A stretch of 64,000 bases of DNA, taken from positions 186,001 to 250,000 of the forward strand of contig NZ_CANLER010000006.1 in assembly GCF_947489715.1 (NCBI RefSeq), read 5' to 3'. A model generated the notes under the pieces. That model was not told the origin of the DNA. It did not search any database and saw nothing but the letters and a program-made list of their open reading frames with translations. The DNA comes from an uncultured Roseovarius sp. Lineage in GTDB: Bacteria > Pseudomonadota > Alphaproteobacteria > Rhodobacterales > Rhodobacteraceae. Made by a program: the position numbers and the translations under genes. Within the stretch, counting starts at the first letter, position 1. Each line of letters begins with the position of its first letter. Positions 8,265-17,509 of this stretch are shown here, one piece after another.

Positions 8265-9070
8265 CAGGCGGCGGCCTCATAAGCGGCAGCCTTCCAGAAC
8301 AGCCGATCGAAATTGGCCTGTGTTTGTGCCGCGAATTCAGGCCAGCTCATGCGAAAAACCTCGGCCCCTTTCTGCGCAGTGTGAAGCGTATAGGCAGGTT
8401 CGTTCCGTTTGCCGCGATAGGGCGGCGGCGCCAGATAAGGTGCGTCGGTTTCGACAAGGATACGGTCCACCGGAGCCGCGGCGAAAATATCGCGCAATTC
8501 CTGGCTTTTGGGAAATGCGGCGATGCCCGACATCGACAGGTAGAACCCCAGTTCAAGCGCCGCGCGAGCCAGCTCGGCACCGGACGAAAAGCAATGCATG
8601 ACACAGCTATAGGCGCCGTTCTGGTGTTCTTCGGTCAGGATGCGGGCCATATCGTTATCTGCGGCGCGAGCATGGATGATGAGCGGTAGGCCGGTCTGGC
8701 GCGCGGCCTCGATATGGATGCGCAGTGATTTCTGTTGGATTTCAGCGCTTTCCGAGGTGTAGTGATAATCCAGGCCGGTCTCACCAATGCCCACGAACTT
8801 GGGATGCTTCGCCAGAGCCATCAGGTCTTCGACAGATACCAGCGGCTCGTCTGCGGCACTCATCGGGTGGGTTCCGGCGGCATAAAAAACCGGGGCATAT
8901 TTTTCGGCGATGACACGCACTTGCGGCTCCAGCCGCAGCTTGGTGCAGATCGTGACCATACGCGTCACACCCGTAGTCACGGCGCGGTCGATCACGGCAT
9001 CGCGTTCGGCGTCAAAATCCGGGAAATCGAGGTGGCAGTGGCTGTCTGTGATCTGGATCTGGTCGGTCAT
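8264..9070 (-). CDS. TatD-family metal-dependent hydrolase (DNase)
   Basis: A 268-residue TIM-barrel hydrolase. It opens with the metal-binding DSHCHLDF, carries GIGETGLDYHY (catalytic Glu), LPLIIHARAA, MHCFSSGAELARAALELG and LVETDAPYLAPPPYRGKRNEP: all the TatD hallmarks in order. Family members are 3'-5' exonucleases acting in DNA repair and turnover. It lies between holB and the MBL hydrolase, a common alphaproteobacterial order (tmk-holB-tatD-MBL). Confidence 0.94.
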   Translation of the reverse strand: MTDQIQITDSHCHLDFPDFDAERDAVIDRAVTTGVTRMVTICTKLRLEPQVRVIAEKYAPVFYAAGTHPMSAADEPLVSVEDLMALAKHPKFVGIGETGLDYHYTSESAEIQQKSLRIHIEAARQTGLPLIIHARAADNDMARILTEEHQNGAYSCVMHCFSSGAELARAALELGFYLSMSGIAAFPKSQELRDIFAAAPVDRILVETDAPYLAPPPYRGKRNEPAYTLHTAQKGAEVFRMSWPEFAAQTQANFDRLFWKAAAYEAAA

Positions 9071-9089
9071 CTTCGGGCCCTTGGCGGGC

Positions 9090-10214
9090 CTAGCCCGCGG
9101 CGGTTTGCTGTATCCTGAACACCGTATCTAGGACCAGCGCGGCAGGGTCAAGGTTGACCGCCCGGCCATGACGTGCCCGCGCCCCGATCTCTTGCGCGCA
9201 TTCTGCCCAAGCGCGGCCTTTCAAAGGTGTTCCAGAAAGCTTGGCAAGCATGGTGGCCTCGCCTGGTGCGGCCTCCTGCGCAGGTGTTGCCCCCACGGCG
9301 CCACTGCGTGCCAGCCGTGCCAGCAGCAGGTCGGTCAGACCCAATAGAAGGTCAAGCTTGTCTTCGGCCCCGCGCGTCGCAGCAGCGTCGGCCAATTTCA
9401 GGGCACGGGCACGGTCAAGTTGCGGTAAGGTGCTGATGATAGCTACGAGTTCGGCATAGATTTTCAGCCCGCCTAGGTTAATCAGCCGCACTGCCTCGCC
9501 CACCGATCCGCCAGAAAGCTCTGCCAATGCAGCGGCATCATCGGGGGCATTCACGCCCGCCTGCTCCAAAGCAAGCGCCATATCGGTCACATTCAATGGC
9601 GCTAGGCGCAGTTCGCGGCAACGCGATCGGATCGTGGACAAAAGGCGCGAAGGTTGGTGGCTGATCAAAAGCAGAATAGTGCGCGCGGGTGGCTCTTCAA
9701 GCATTTTCAGCAGCGCATTGGCTGCCTGAACGTTCATCTCATCTGCACAATCCAAGATAACGACCCGCCGTCCACCATCCGTAGCGCTCAGTTGCAGGAA
9801 TTGGTTTAACCGCCGCACATCGTCAGCCACGATCATGTCGCGCATTCGACCGGTCTTTTCGTTTGCGGTGCGCGTGATGCGGAACAGACCTGGATCAGAA
9901 CCCGCCAACAAGCGACGGGCGACCGGATGATCGACCGGGATATCCAGCGTCTCAGGCGTCGGCGGGGCATCACCAAAGAGGCCGCCATCGTCGCCCTCGG
10001 GCGTGGCCAGCAAAAACCGCGCGATGCGCCAGGCCAGCGTTGCCTTGCCCACGCCGCGAGGCCCCGTGATTAACCAACCGTGGTGCATACGGCCTGCGTT
10101 AAAGGCTTCCAAGAATGCGGCTTCGGCGCTGGTCTGACCTATTAAACGTTCCGTTTCACGCGGATGAGGGGCACCATCGACGCGATCTGGCTCTGGATGG
10201 AGTTCTTCCGCCAT
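9090..10214 (-). CDS. holB: DNA polymerase III subunit delta-prime
   Basis: A 374-residue clamp-loader subunit. It has an AAA+ core with a Walker-A-like GPRGVGKATLAWRIA near residue 50, the VVILDCADEMNVQAANALLKMLEEPP sensor/Walker B region around 150, and TIRSRCREL (SRC motif). The C-terminal third is the helical collar. The start codon shares its A with the tmk stop codon (TGATG), so translation is coupled. It works with DnaX and HolA to load the beta clamp during replication. Confidence 0.94.
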   Translation of the reverse strand: MAEELHPEPDRVDGAPHPRETERLIGQTSAEAAFLEAFNAGRMHHGWLITGPRGVGKATLAWRIARFLLATPEGDDGGLFGDAPPTPETLDIPVDHPVARRLLAGSDPGLFRITRTANEKTGRMRDMIVADDVRRLNQFLQLSATDGGRRVVILDCADEMNVQAANALLKMLEEPPARTILLLISHQPSRLLSTIRSRCRELRLAPLNVTDMALALEQAGVNAPDDAAALAELSGGSVGEAVRLINLGGLKIYAELVAIISTLPQLDRARALKLADAAATRGAEDKLDLLLGLTDLLLARLARSGAVGATPAQEAAPGEATMLAKLSGTPLKGRAWAECAQEIGARARHGRAVNLDPAALVLDTVFRIQQTAAG

Positions 10215-10837
10215 CAGAGACGCCCTTTGACAGCGCGCTGAACGTCGGCAGCCACGTCGTCAATCTCGCGCCCGCCGTCGATGACTACAAACCGATCAGA
10301 GAACTCGGATGCCAGCGCCAGAAAGCCATCGCGCATCCGGCGCTGCATGTCACCGCCGAAAGATTCGAAGCGTTCTTCACCATCCCCGCGAGACAAGGCG
10401 CGTTCAAGGCCGGTTTCAGAATCCATATCAATCAGGATGGTCAGATCAGGCTCCCGTCCGATCATCAGTTTGTGTAATTGATCCACTGCACCCCTCAGAT
10501 CAGCGCGGCCCAAACCCTGATACATGCGGGTGCTATCGGCAAACCGGTCGCAAATCACCACTTTACCATTAGCGACCGACGGGGCGATCAGACGTTCCAG
10601 ATGATCGCGGCGCGCAGCGGTGAAAAGGAGCAATTCGGTTTCCGCAGACCACCTGTCCCGCTCTCCTTCCAAAACCAATTTGCGGATATCTTCGGCACCG
10701 GGGCTACCGCCGGGTTCGCGAGTCAGCACGACCTCGTGGCCCTCAGCGCGAAGGTGATCGGCCAGCAAACGTGCTTGTGTGGATTTGCCCGACCCGTCTA
10801 TCCCCTCAAAGGTGATAAACCGGCCCTGCGCGGTCAA
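10214..10837 (-). CDS. tmk: Thymidylate kinase
   Basis: A 207-residue dTMP kinase that phosphorylates dTMP to dTDP with ATP. It has the P-loop FEGIDGSGKSTQARLLADHL at residues 9-28, TREPGGSPGAEDIR for dTMP binding, and VICDRFADSTRMYQG (DR motif). It overlaps the carboxypeptidase stop by 4 bp (ATGA) and is followed by holB. Length and motifs are normal. Confidence 0.96.
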   Translation of the reverse strand: MTAQGRFITFEGIDGSGKSTQARLLADHLRAEGHEVVLTREPGGSPGAEDIRKLVLEGERDRWSAETELLLFTAARRDHLERLIAPSVANGKVVICDRFADSTRMYQGLGRADLRGAVDQLHKLMIGREPDLTILIDMDSETGLERALSRGDGEERFESFGGDMQRRMRDGFLALASEFSDRFVVIDGGREIDDVAADVQRAVKGRL

Positions 10838-12006
10838 AACCCGCCCTCAGACCCCTGTTGCAAACGTGTCAGCAACACACCCGAGACCGTGCGAAGACGT
10901 GCCAGAAAACCACCTTTTGCGACATCCTCTGCGGCGACTAGCTTGATCCGCGTTTCAGGCAAACCTTCGGCGGCAAAGACGAGTTCCGCCAATTCATCAC
11001 CCAGCGCGATGGGTGCACGCAGCGGACCGGTATAGACGATTTCCGCCTTCAGATCATCGCCGCCCAACACCGGCATAAGCGTGACCACATCTTCAGCCAC
11101 AGTCAGTCCGACACTGTTAGCGCTGCCCATCCAAACATCCGCTCGCGCTACCTGCTCGCCCGCCTTGACGACCGATTTCTCGACAAATTGGCGAAACGCC
11201 CAGTTTACGATGGCCGAGCTTTCTTCGGCGCGTTGTTTGACGCTATCCAGACCCGAGACGACAAACACGATCCGGCGCTCCGCCTGTTTGGCAGAACCGA
11301 CGAGCCCGTAGCCAGCCTTGACGGTGTGGCCGGTTTTCAACCCGTCTGCCCCGATCCCCAGCTTCAGAAGCGGGTTGCGGTTTTGAGTGTTCTTGGGCGC
11401 CCGCCCGTCGAATTCAAATTCGGTCTCGGCGAACATCGGATAAAATTCCGGAAAGTCCTCGATCAGATGGCGGGCCAACAGAGCCAGATCTCGCATGCTC
11501 ATGGCGTGTCCCGGCGCGGGCCAGCCGTTGGAGTTCATGAAAGTGGAATTGGTCATGCCCATTTGTTGTGCACGCTGTGTCATGAAGCGGGCAAACCCGG
11601 CCTCGGTTCCGTCGGGGCTAAGGGCCTCCGCGATCACGGCGCAGGCATCATTGCCAGATAGCACGATGATCCCGCGCAACAGGTCATCGACCCGCACCTT
11701 ATCCGTCGTATCCAGAAACATGGTCGAGCCGCCATAGCTCATAGCATGAGTAGAAACAGGCAGGCGTTCATCCATCGCCAAGCGTCCATCGCGGATCGCC
11801 TCGAACGCAACATAAAGCGTCATGAGTTTGGACATTGAGGCCGGGGGTAACGGCGTGTCCGCATTCTTGTCCATCAGAATTGTGCCCGTCGTGATGTCCA
11901 TCACAAAGGCGGCTCTGGCTTTGGTGTCAAAGGCGCTGGCCGGCGGGGCCAGTGCCATGGAAAAAAGAACCAGTGCGAAAGTGCTTAGAATGCGGTTCAT
12001 GGTCAT
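10834..12006 (-). CDS. D-alanyl-D-alanine carboxypeptidase (DacF/PBP5-6 type)
   Basis: A 390-residue periplasmic penicillin-binding protein that trims the terminal D-Ala of peptidoglycan stem peptides. It has a signal peptide ending near PPASAF (residue 26), the active-site serine in SMSK (Ser57-Lys60), the SGN triad (117-119) and KTG (224-226), followed by the beta-rich C-terminal domain and a short terminal helix likely to anchor it to the membrane. A second ATG 6 bp downstream (12000) is an equally possible start. It lies just after a SPOR-domain gene, which also concerns peptidoglycan. Confidence 0.94.
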   Translation of the reverse strand: MTMNRILSTFALVLFSMALAPPASAFDTKARAAFVMDITTGTILMDKNADTPLPPASMSKLMTLYVAFEAIRDGRLAMDERLPVSTHAMSYGGSTMFLDTTDKVRVDDLLRGIIVLSGNDACAVIAEALSPDGTEAGFARFMTQRAQQMGMTNSTFMNSNGWPAPGHAMSMRDLALLARHLIEDFPEFYPMFAETEFEFDGRAPKNTQNRNPLLKLGIGADGLKTGHTVKAGYGLVGSAKQAERRIVFVVSGLDSVKQRAEESSAIVNWAFRQFVEKSVVKAGEQVARADVWMGSANSVGLTVAEDVVTLMPVLGGDDLKAEIVYTGPLRAPIALGDELAELVFAAEGLPETRIKLVAAEDVAKGGFLARLRTVSGVLLTRLQQGSEGGF

Positions 12007-12012
12007 AAGCTT

Positions 12013-12918
12013 TTAGTTAGTTACAGGATAGGCGTCGTCAAATCCGACGCGCTTGATCTTTTTCATCAACACGTCACGCTCGGACTTGTTGGCTGCGGGT
12101 CCGACAATCACCCGCCAGAACGCCTTGCCCTGCGAACTTTGCTCTTTCACCGTGGGCACCATACCTGCTTGGCGCATTGCAGTGGCGGTATTGTTGGCGT
12201 TTTGCTCAACGCTGAAAATACCGATCTGGATAAAGGGTTTCGTCAGAGACGACGTTTTTGCTACGGTCGGTGCCGGAGCCGCAGCAGGCTGCGGTGACGC
12301 TTCGGGCTTGGCCGCGGCAGCGCTTTCGATCTCAGATTCGTCCAAAGCTGCTGCAGCTCCCGCTACCGGATCAAGTGAACTTACTTCCACTTCTGCAGGG
12401 GCGTCGGCTTCTTCAACTTGCGCAGGTTCAGCATCGGGATCGGGGGTTTTTTCGCGGCGCAGGGCCGTCACGTTCAGATCTGCAGGGGCACCGGCCAACA
12501 TTCCAAGTGCGGCCGCCGCATCGGACGATACCTGTAGGACCGGCCCTGGATTTGCGCGTTCACGCCGGAAAAGTGCACCAATCACGAATTTCGAATTATC
12601 GTTGTTGCGGATGATGACGCGCTCCGGATCTTTCACATCGGGATGGGCCACCCAAACCCCGCCCAAAGACGGACGTCCATCCCAGAGCCCCTTATCCGTT
12701 ACCTGGAAAACATCCGGCGCCTCTACATCGCGCTCAATAAGTTTTACTGACGATTGTGAAGAATCCTTGGCTGTCTCGGTGGTCTTGTCTTTCTGCTTGA
12801 GGTTCTTGAACGGATTGAATTTCGCGCCCTCTTCGCACCCTGCCAGTAACACTATGCCAATTCCAACCAGCACGGCATTTCGCCAGCTGGTCTTTTGGCC
12901 TTTGCGCTGAAAACTCAT
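12013..12918 (-). CDS. SPOR-domain lipoprotein
   Basis: An approximately 301-residue envelope protein. An N-terminal hydrophobic segment ends in a lipobox (VLLAGC), so it should be lipidated and held in a membrane. A low-complexity Ala/Glu/Pro-rich linker covers the middle. The C-terminal ~75 residues (IQIGIFSVEQNANNTATAM to YPVTN) form a SPOR domain, which binds denuded glycan strands at the division site. The ATG at 12918 is preferred over an upstream GTG at 12942 because it has a closer AAGG site and a normal lipoprotein signal length. First gene of the operon running to 6531. Confidence 0.88.
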   Translation of the reverse strand: MSFQRKGQKTSWRNAVLVGIGIVLLAGCEEGAKFNPFKNLKQKDKTTETAKDSSQSSVKLIERDVEAPDVFQVTDKGLWDGRPSLGGVWVAHPDVKDPERVIIRNNDNSKFVIGALFRRERANPGPVLQVSSDAAAALGMLAGAPADLNVTALRREKTPDPDAEPAQVEEADAPAEVEVSSLDPVAGAAAALDESEIESAAAAKPEASPQPAAAPAPTVAKTSSLTKPFIQIGIFSVEQNANNTATAMRQAGMVPTVKEQSSQGKAFWRVIVGPAANKSERDVLMKKIKRVGFDDAYPVTN

Positions 12919-13126
12919 GCCTTGCCCCTTGCCTGTAATCACGCCTTTTTAGGCGCTGTTCCCCGGTTCTGGCCAGGTCTTGTGCTCTAACGGCAGTATT
13001 GACCCCGCGCGCGCAGTCTAGCGAGTTGTCGTGTTTAAGAAAAGTCCGCAGGTGACTACTCGGCGAATTTATGTAGAAAACAACGTCTTTTAGAATCAAA
13101 CTGGCTTCTTTAGGTAGAGGCTCGTC

Positions 13127-13216
13127 GGAGGAGTGGCAGAGTGGTCGAATGCACCGGTCTTGAAAACCGACGTAGGTGAAAGTCTACCGTGGGTTCGAAT
13201 CCCACCTCCTCCGCCA
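13127..13216 (+). tRNA. tRNA-Ser (anticodon UGA)
   Basis: The acceptor stem pairs GGAGGAG (13127-13133) with CTCCTCC (13206-13212), the discriminator is G13213 and CCA is encoded (13214-13216). The anticodon loop CTTGAAA gives anticodon TGA, and a long variable arm is present, as expected for serine. TTCGAAT marks the T loop. The gene stands alone and forms the left border of the AT-richer accessory block. Confidence 0.97.
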
Positions 13217-13459
13217 ACACTTCTTCCGTTATCTTTAAAAAATCAATGCCTTAAGGTCTACGTAGCCAAGTAAAACCCCCACGGTATCCCTAACCTCGCT
13301 GACGCTCTCGCACGGATATTTTCATTGTTGTGTATAGATACAATTAGTATGAAAACGCCAAACTGAACGAGAAATGGGGGGAGTTCCAATCCTTGCTGCA
13401 CTAGGCGTTCAAATCGGACAACTTTCTGTGAGCAGGTCACAGAGGAACTGGCGGGTTCA

Positions 13460-16400
13460 TTATTTGAAAGTGTCGAAGAACGCGGCAAGATCGTTATTCT
13501 TGTCCAGATCCTTCTCAACCTGGCTGATCTTGTTGTCCAGTTCCGTGGGGTCGCTGACATCTTTCAGGGCTTCTCCCAGCAGCGCGCGCGCGTCCGACAG
13601 GGCGCCGGGCCCCTTGGTCATCTCTTGCGTGGTAGCCTTCCACAGGGCAAATTCCATTTTCCAGACGCTTTCATCGGTCTTGTCACGAAGGTTAGACCTG
13701 ATCCTGACCAGCGCATCCTTGAGTGCCGAATTCGCCAGATCCTGTTTGCCCTCCTCGGACATATCCTCTGTGCGTTTTGCAAGTTCGCGGGCCAGGGTCG
13801 CATAGGCCGAAATATCCGTGCGCTGTTTGCCGCGCGGCGCGTGTGTGGGCGAGAAACGCAAGCCCTTGTCGGTGAATTTCTCAAGCGCCGGAATGACCCC
13901 CAGTTCGGCGTTGATTTCGCGTTTCACAAGGTTTTTCGACTTATCCTCGCGATTGCTGCGGCTGGTGGCGATCCCTTCCAGATCTTCGGCGAGATATTCC
14001 GCTGATCCTTCCGAGCGCCGCGAGGTCGAGAATGCGACGTCCTCGTCGCCGGCCGCCGCACTCATCCATGCCTTGCCATAGATGCCGGTGGATATCAGCA
14101 GGTCCATCATGTCGTCATCGGACAGTCCGAGCAGTTCGGGGTTATCCGAGTCGATCAGGTTCACAAGCAATTGGTCTGCCGGGCCCGGATCGCCCTTGAG
14201 CAGGCCGGTTTCACGCATTTTGTCGAGCACCCGCTTGCTGCGTGTTTCGCGCAGCCGGCTGTCGTATTTCTCGAGGTGATATGTGCTGGCCATTTCCCAC
14301 CGCAACGACCGGAACGGTATCATCGGCTTGAAATGCTGGGCGCGGTGGCCTTCAAAATCCTGCGACATGTCAAAACTGCTATAGCTGTAAACCTCCGGCC
14401 CTTCTGTGCAGTCCGGTTTTTTCTCTTTGTTCACGGCCTTGGTCCAGCTTCCGTATTGCCGCAGGATTTCAAGCTGAGTCAGGGCCGAACCAACGATGTC
14501 GTTCATGTAGAACCTCACGATCTCGCTGTGCAGGATCGTCTCGCGGTCCCCGTCGGTCATATCTGGTGATGGATCAAGCGCGATGCCCGGTGGCGCTTCA
14601 TTCGCCCGCACATTTTTCAGATGGCTGTATTCACGCTGCACGGCCCCAAGATACCGTGAGTTTTCACCAACATGTTTGATCAGGAAAAGCTTCAGCTTCG
14701 CAGCGGCTTCGATTTCCTCGTTTCCCTCGATCTCTTCGGCTTCCGGGGCTTCGTCTTTTCGACTCAAGGTCAATTCGTCAAGCCGACTCATGATGTCGGA
14801 CAGGCTGCGTAGCTTCCTGCGTTTGCCGCTGCCACTGCTCTGGTCCACATGTTTGTCATGCGTTACCCAAGGGTGGTATTCGTCCGACATCGTATCGGCG
14901 AAAACCGGCACACCCAGCCTGTCATAAAGCGCCCGCATGGGCTTGGTGTTGCCGTGGCTGATACGGTCCGTCGATTTGAACTCCTGCGGTGCGCTCATCA
15001 CATAGGTATCAAGCGAGCCTGCAAGGGCACTTTTCTTGAGCTCAGCAAGGTGGCTGGCGCGCATTTCAAGTTGATCCGGTGCGGAATGGCTGTCGATATT
15101 TTGTATAAAATCCTCTGCCGGCTCCTTTTTACTGCCATGCTGGATCGTCTTGTCTAGCAATTTCAGATAGGTCTCATACGGTACCAGAAAACTGCGGACG
15201 ACGGGCTGTGCATCTGCGTTGACACCATGTTGTGTCAGGTATTGCTCGGCCCATTTCAACGCTCTGAGAGGGCGGCCCACACCAAAGCAGGTCGAGGCGA
15301 CTTCGCCCGATTTCTTCTGGTTGGTCGAGACCTGAATCTGGTTGGTCAGCGGATCCTGATAGACATCCTTGAACTTGGAATCGACGGTCTTGTCGTTCAG
15401 CGGGGCAAAAGCTGTCTGGTAGACCCTCACACATATCTTTCCATATTTCCTCTCGGTTTCGACAAGCCCTGTATGCAGCAGCCCACCGCCTTCAACCCTT
15501 TCCCTTGGCACCGTGGCAACCAGCGGTTCTGTTGTTTTATCCTCCTGCAGCCTTGCACGCCGCGCCTTTGGATCGGCACTCAGACCTGGGAATTTCTCGG
15601 CTAGGGACGTATCCGGATTCCAAGCTATATATTGTCCCGAAGGCATTTCGTTGCTGGCCAGCAATTGCATCGTCTTTGCCCGGACTTTCAACACCTTTAC
15701 AACCGCCTCTACGTCTTCGGGATGCACACCTTTCTTGCCAAGCTCGGTCTCGACGAAACCAATGATCGTTTCCCACCTGTCTTTCACGAACATGGCGCTG
15801 TTCTTCAGTATATCTTCCGAGACATTCGCATAGACGCTTTTCTTTCGTCGTTGATCAGCCTCTTTTTGCGACGCACCTTTCCCTTCGGCGAAATTCAACA
15901 TGCTCAGTGTCGCTTCGTTCAGCCATTTGCCAAGAACATTCGAATTTTCGGCGATTGCCCAGCCTTCTTTGTCCTGCCTGCCTTCCTTGTCGACCTGCAG
16001 GCTGGTGGCGCGCACATCGAAGGGACCGCCAAAATCGAAAGGCTTTACATCCCCTTCTTCTTCGGTACCGACGAATTTCCAGTTATCGGCGTTGAGCATG
16101 TCATGCATGCCGAACACCAAATCCATGGCGAGGCCGTTCTTAAACGCTTCTGAACCTTGAATGAACAGCTTCGCCCTGTCCCAGCGGTCGAACTGGCTTT
16201 CCTTTTTCTTGCCGCTTCCTTTCCGGCGCTCATTGGGGAGTACCGAACCGACATTGTTGGTCCAGTCATTGGCGACGAACACGCGCCCCTTTTCGTCCTG
16301 GTAGAGTCGTGAGCGAAAGGGCGGTTCCAGACCGGCCTTCGCATAGGCTTCGATCGCCATATATTCGTAGATTGATTTCTTGTTCTTCATCGCCTGCTTG

Positions 16401-17248
16401 AGACGTTCCTTAAAGCGCTCCTCTGCCTGAAGTGACACCGGGTCTTTTTCTTCTTCGGCAGGCTTTTCAGCGGGCTCCTTCGCCGTGGGGTCTTGCTTTT
16501 TCGCTGGCTTCTTCTCGCCTGTTCGCGCAGGTTTGTCTTTTTTTGCGGCGGATGGCTCGCCACTCTTCTGTGGCACTTTGACGGGACTGTCTTCATCGAG
16601 CCCCTCCTTTGGCTCGATCAATGGCGCCTCATCCTGCGACTTCATATCCTTGGGGTAGGGCTCGCTCTCAGGTTTTGGCATATTTTCGCGCGCATAACCC
16701 TTGATGAAATATTCCTGGTTGTCGGTCTTATCCCTGACCCACATACCGTTGTTACCACCGCCGAAGGTCTTGCCATGTTTTTCACCAAGATCTTCGTAGC
16801 TGCCGATTTCCTTCACTTCGATGTTTGCCGGAGTGAACTTCTCCCAACGTTCGATGATCTGTGCCTGCCCTGGATAAGTCTCTGCATATTCCTGATATTT
16901 TGCGTCGAATTCGCTTTCATACGGCCCGGTGCCGTTATCCGTGAACCATCCTTCCTTATCTTGCCTGACCCGCTGCATGACGGCACTCTTGACAGGAGAG
17001 ATGGAACGACGTTCTGCGACATGCGCCGAAATCCCCGCGCGCATCTGTGCTACCGCCTGCGTCTTTGGGCTCATTTCAACGACCGAGCGTAGACGGGACT
17101 GACCTTGAATCCGCTGACTTTTGTCCACCTCGCCAGGGCGGCAAACCTGGACGGATTCGGCAGCATCCTTGGAAGCTAGGTTGTGCCGGTCTGATTTTTT
17201 TTTATGAACATGACCACGGTTCTGGGGTTTTTGCGCAGAAATCCTCAT
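13460..17248 (-). CDS. 1262-residue orphan protein with polymorphic-toxin/eCIS-cargo-like leader and kinase-like domain
   Basis: Not a recognised family. The first ~100 residues are basic and carry SPKTQAVAQM ... SPVKSAVMQRV (59-94), resembling the SPR-Q-QR leaders of DUF4157-type and contractile-injection cargo proteins. There is no Sec signal. Residues ~150-410 look like a HipA/PI3K-like kinase: Gly-rich GGGNNGMW, Lys183 in EYFIKGY, Glu295, D383-x5-N389, and D405 in DFGG; a Lys/Glu/Pro linker (187-270) interrupts the N-lobe. Residues ~600-760 contain R608-x-Y, S652-T653 and Q725-x-E727 in the order of ADP-ribosyltransferase motifs (weak). The remaining ~460 residues are charged and helical. 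AAGG precedes the ATG. It is monocistronic, next to tRNA-Ser, with no immunity or injection genes nearby. Confidence 0.85.
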   Translation of the reverse strand: MRISAQKPQNRGHVHKKKSDRHNLASKDAAESVQVCRPGEVDKSQRIQGQSRLRSVVEMSPKTQAVAQMRAGISAHVAERRSISPVKSAVMQRVRQDKEGWFTDNGTGPYESEFDAKYQEYAETYPGQAQIIERWEKFTPANIEVKEIGSYEDLGEKHGKTFGGGNNGMWVRDKTDNQEYFIKGYARENMPKPESEPYPKDMKSQDEAPLIEPKEGLDEDSPVKVPQKSGEPSAAKKDKPARTGEKKPAKKQDPTAKEPAEKPAEEEKDPVSLQAEERFKERLKQAMKNKKSIYEYMAIEAYAKAGLEPPFRSRLYQDEKGRVFVANDWTNNVGSVLPNERRKGSGKKKESQFDRWDRAKLFIQGSEAFKNGLAMDLVFGMHDMLNADNWKFVGTEEEGDVKPFDFGGPFDVRATSLQVDKEGRQDKEGWAIAENSNVLGKWLNEATLSMLNFAEGKGASQKEADQRRKKSVYANVSEDILKNSAMFVKDRWETIIGFVETELGKKGVHPEDVEAVVKVLKVRAKTMQLLASNEMPSGQYIAWNPDTSLAEKFPGLSADPKARRARLQEDKTTEPLVATVPRERVEGGGLLHTGLVETERKYGKICVRVYQTAFAPLNDKTVDSKFKDVYQDPLTNQIQVSTNQKKSGEVASTCFGVGRPLRALKWAEQYLTQHGVNADAQPVVRSFLVPYETYLKLLDKTIQHGSKKEPAEDFIQNIDSHSAPDQLEMRASHLAELKKSALAGSLDTYVMSAPQEFKSTDRISHGNTKPMRALYDRLGVPVFADTMSDEYHPWVTHDKHVDQSSGSGKRRKLRSLSDIMSRLDELTLSRKDEAPEAEEIEGNEEIEAAAKLKLFLIKHVGENSRYLGAVQREYSHLKNVRANEAPPGIALDPSPDMTDGDRETILHSEIVRFYMNDIVGSALTQLEILRQYGSWTKAVNKEKKPDCTEGPEVYSYSSFDMSQDFEGHRAQHFKPMIPFRSLRWEMASTYHLEKYDSRLRETRSKRVLDKMRETGLLKGDPGPADQLLVNLIDSDNPELLGLSDDDMMDLLISTGIYGKAWMSAAAGDEDVAFSTSRRSEGSAEYLAEDLEGIATSRSNREDKSKNLVKREINAELGVIPALEKFTDKGLRFSPTHAPRGKQRTDISAYATLARELAKRTEDMSEEGKQDLANSALKDALVRIRSNLRDKTDESVWKMEFALWKATTQEMTKGPGALSDARALLGEALKDVSDPTELDNKISQVEKDLDKNNDLAAFFDTFK

Positions 17249-17509
17249 GGTTGCATCCTTCGCTTCGCGACCTCCCCGAGCACCAGATAACGAAAGGTTT
17301 TGCAGCGGACCCTATAAATAGCGGCTTACCAGATCGACTCCAATCGCCCGATCAGCGTATCGCATGACCCTTGGCACAGTGATTTATCCACCATAGGTTG
17401 CAAGCGCGGATCAGGTCAATCGTACCGATTACGGCTCCGGCTTGGCGAACGTTTGATTGGGACACTTCCTTCAAATCAAATAAAATCCAACGTGACGAGG
17501 GACAATCAC

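Noticed and set aside
13127..13216. tRNA-Ser as a proven island attachment site
   Set aside because: No integrase and no second copy of the tRNA 3' end could be found in the window, so only the position is suggestive.
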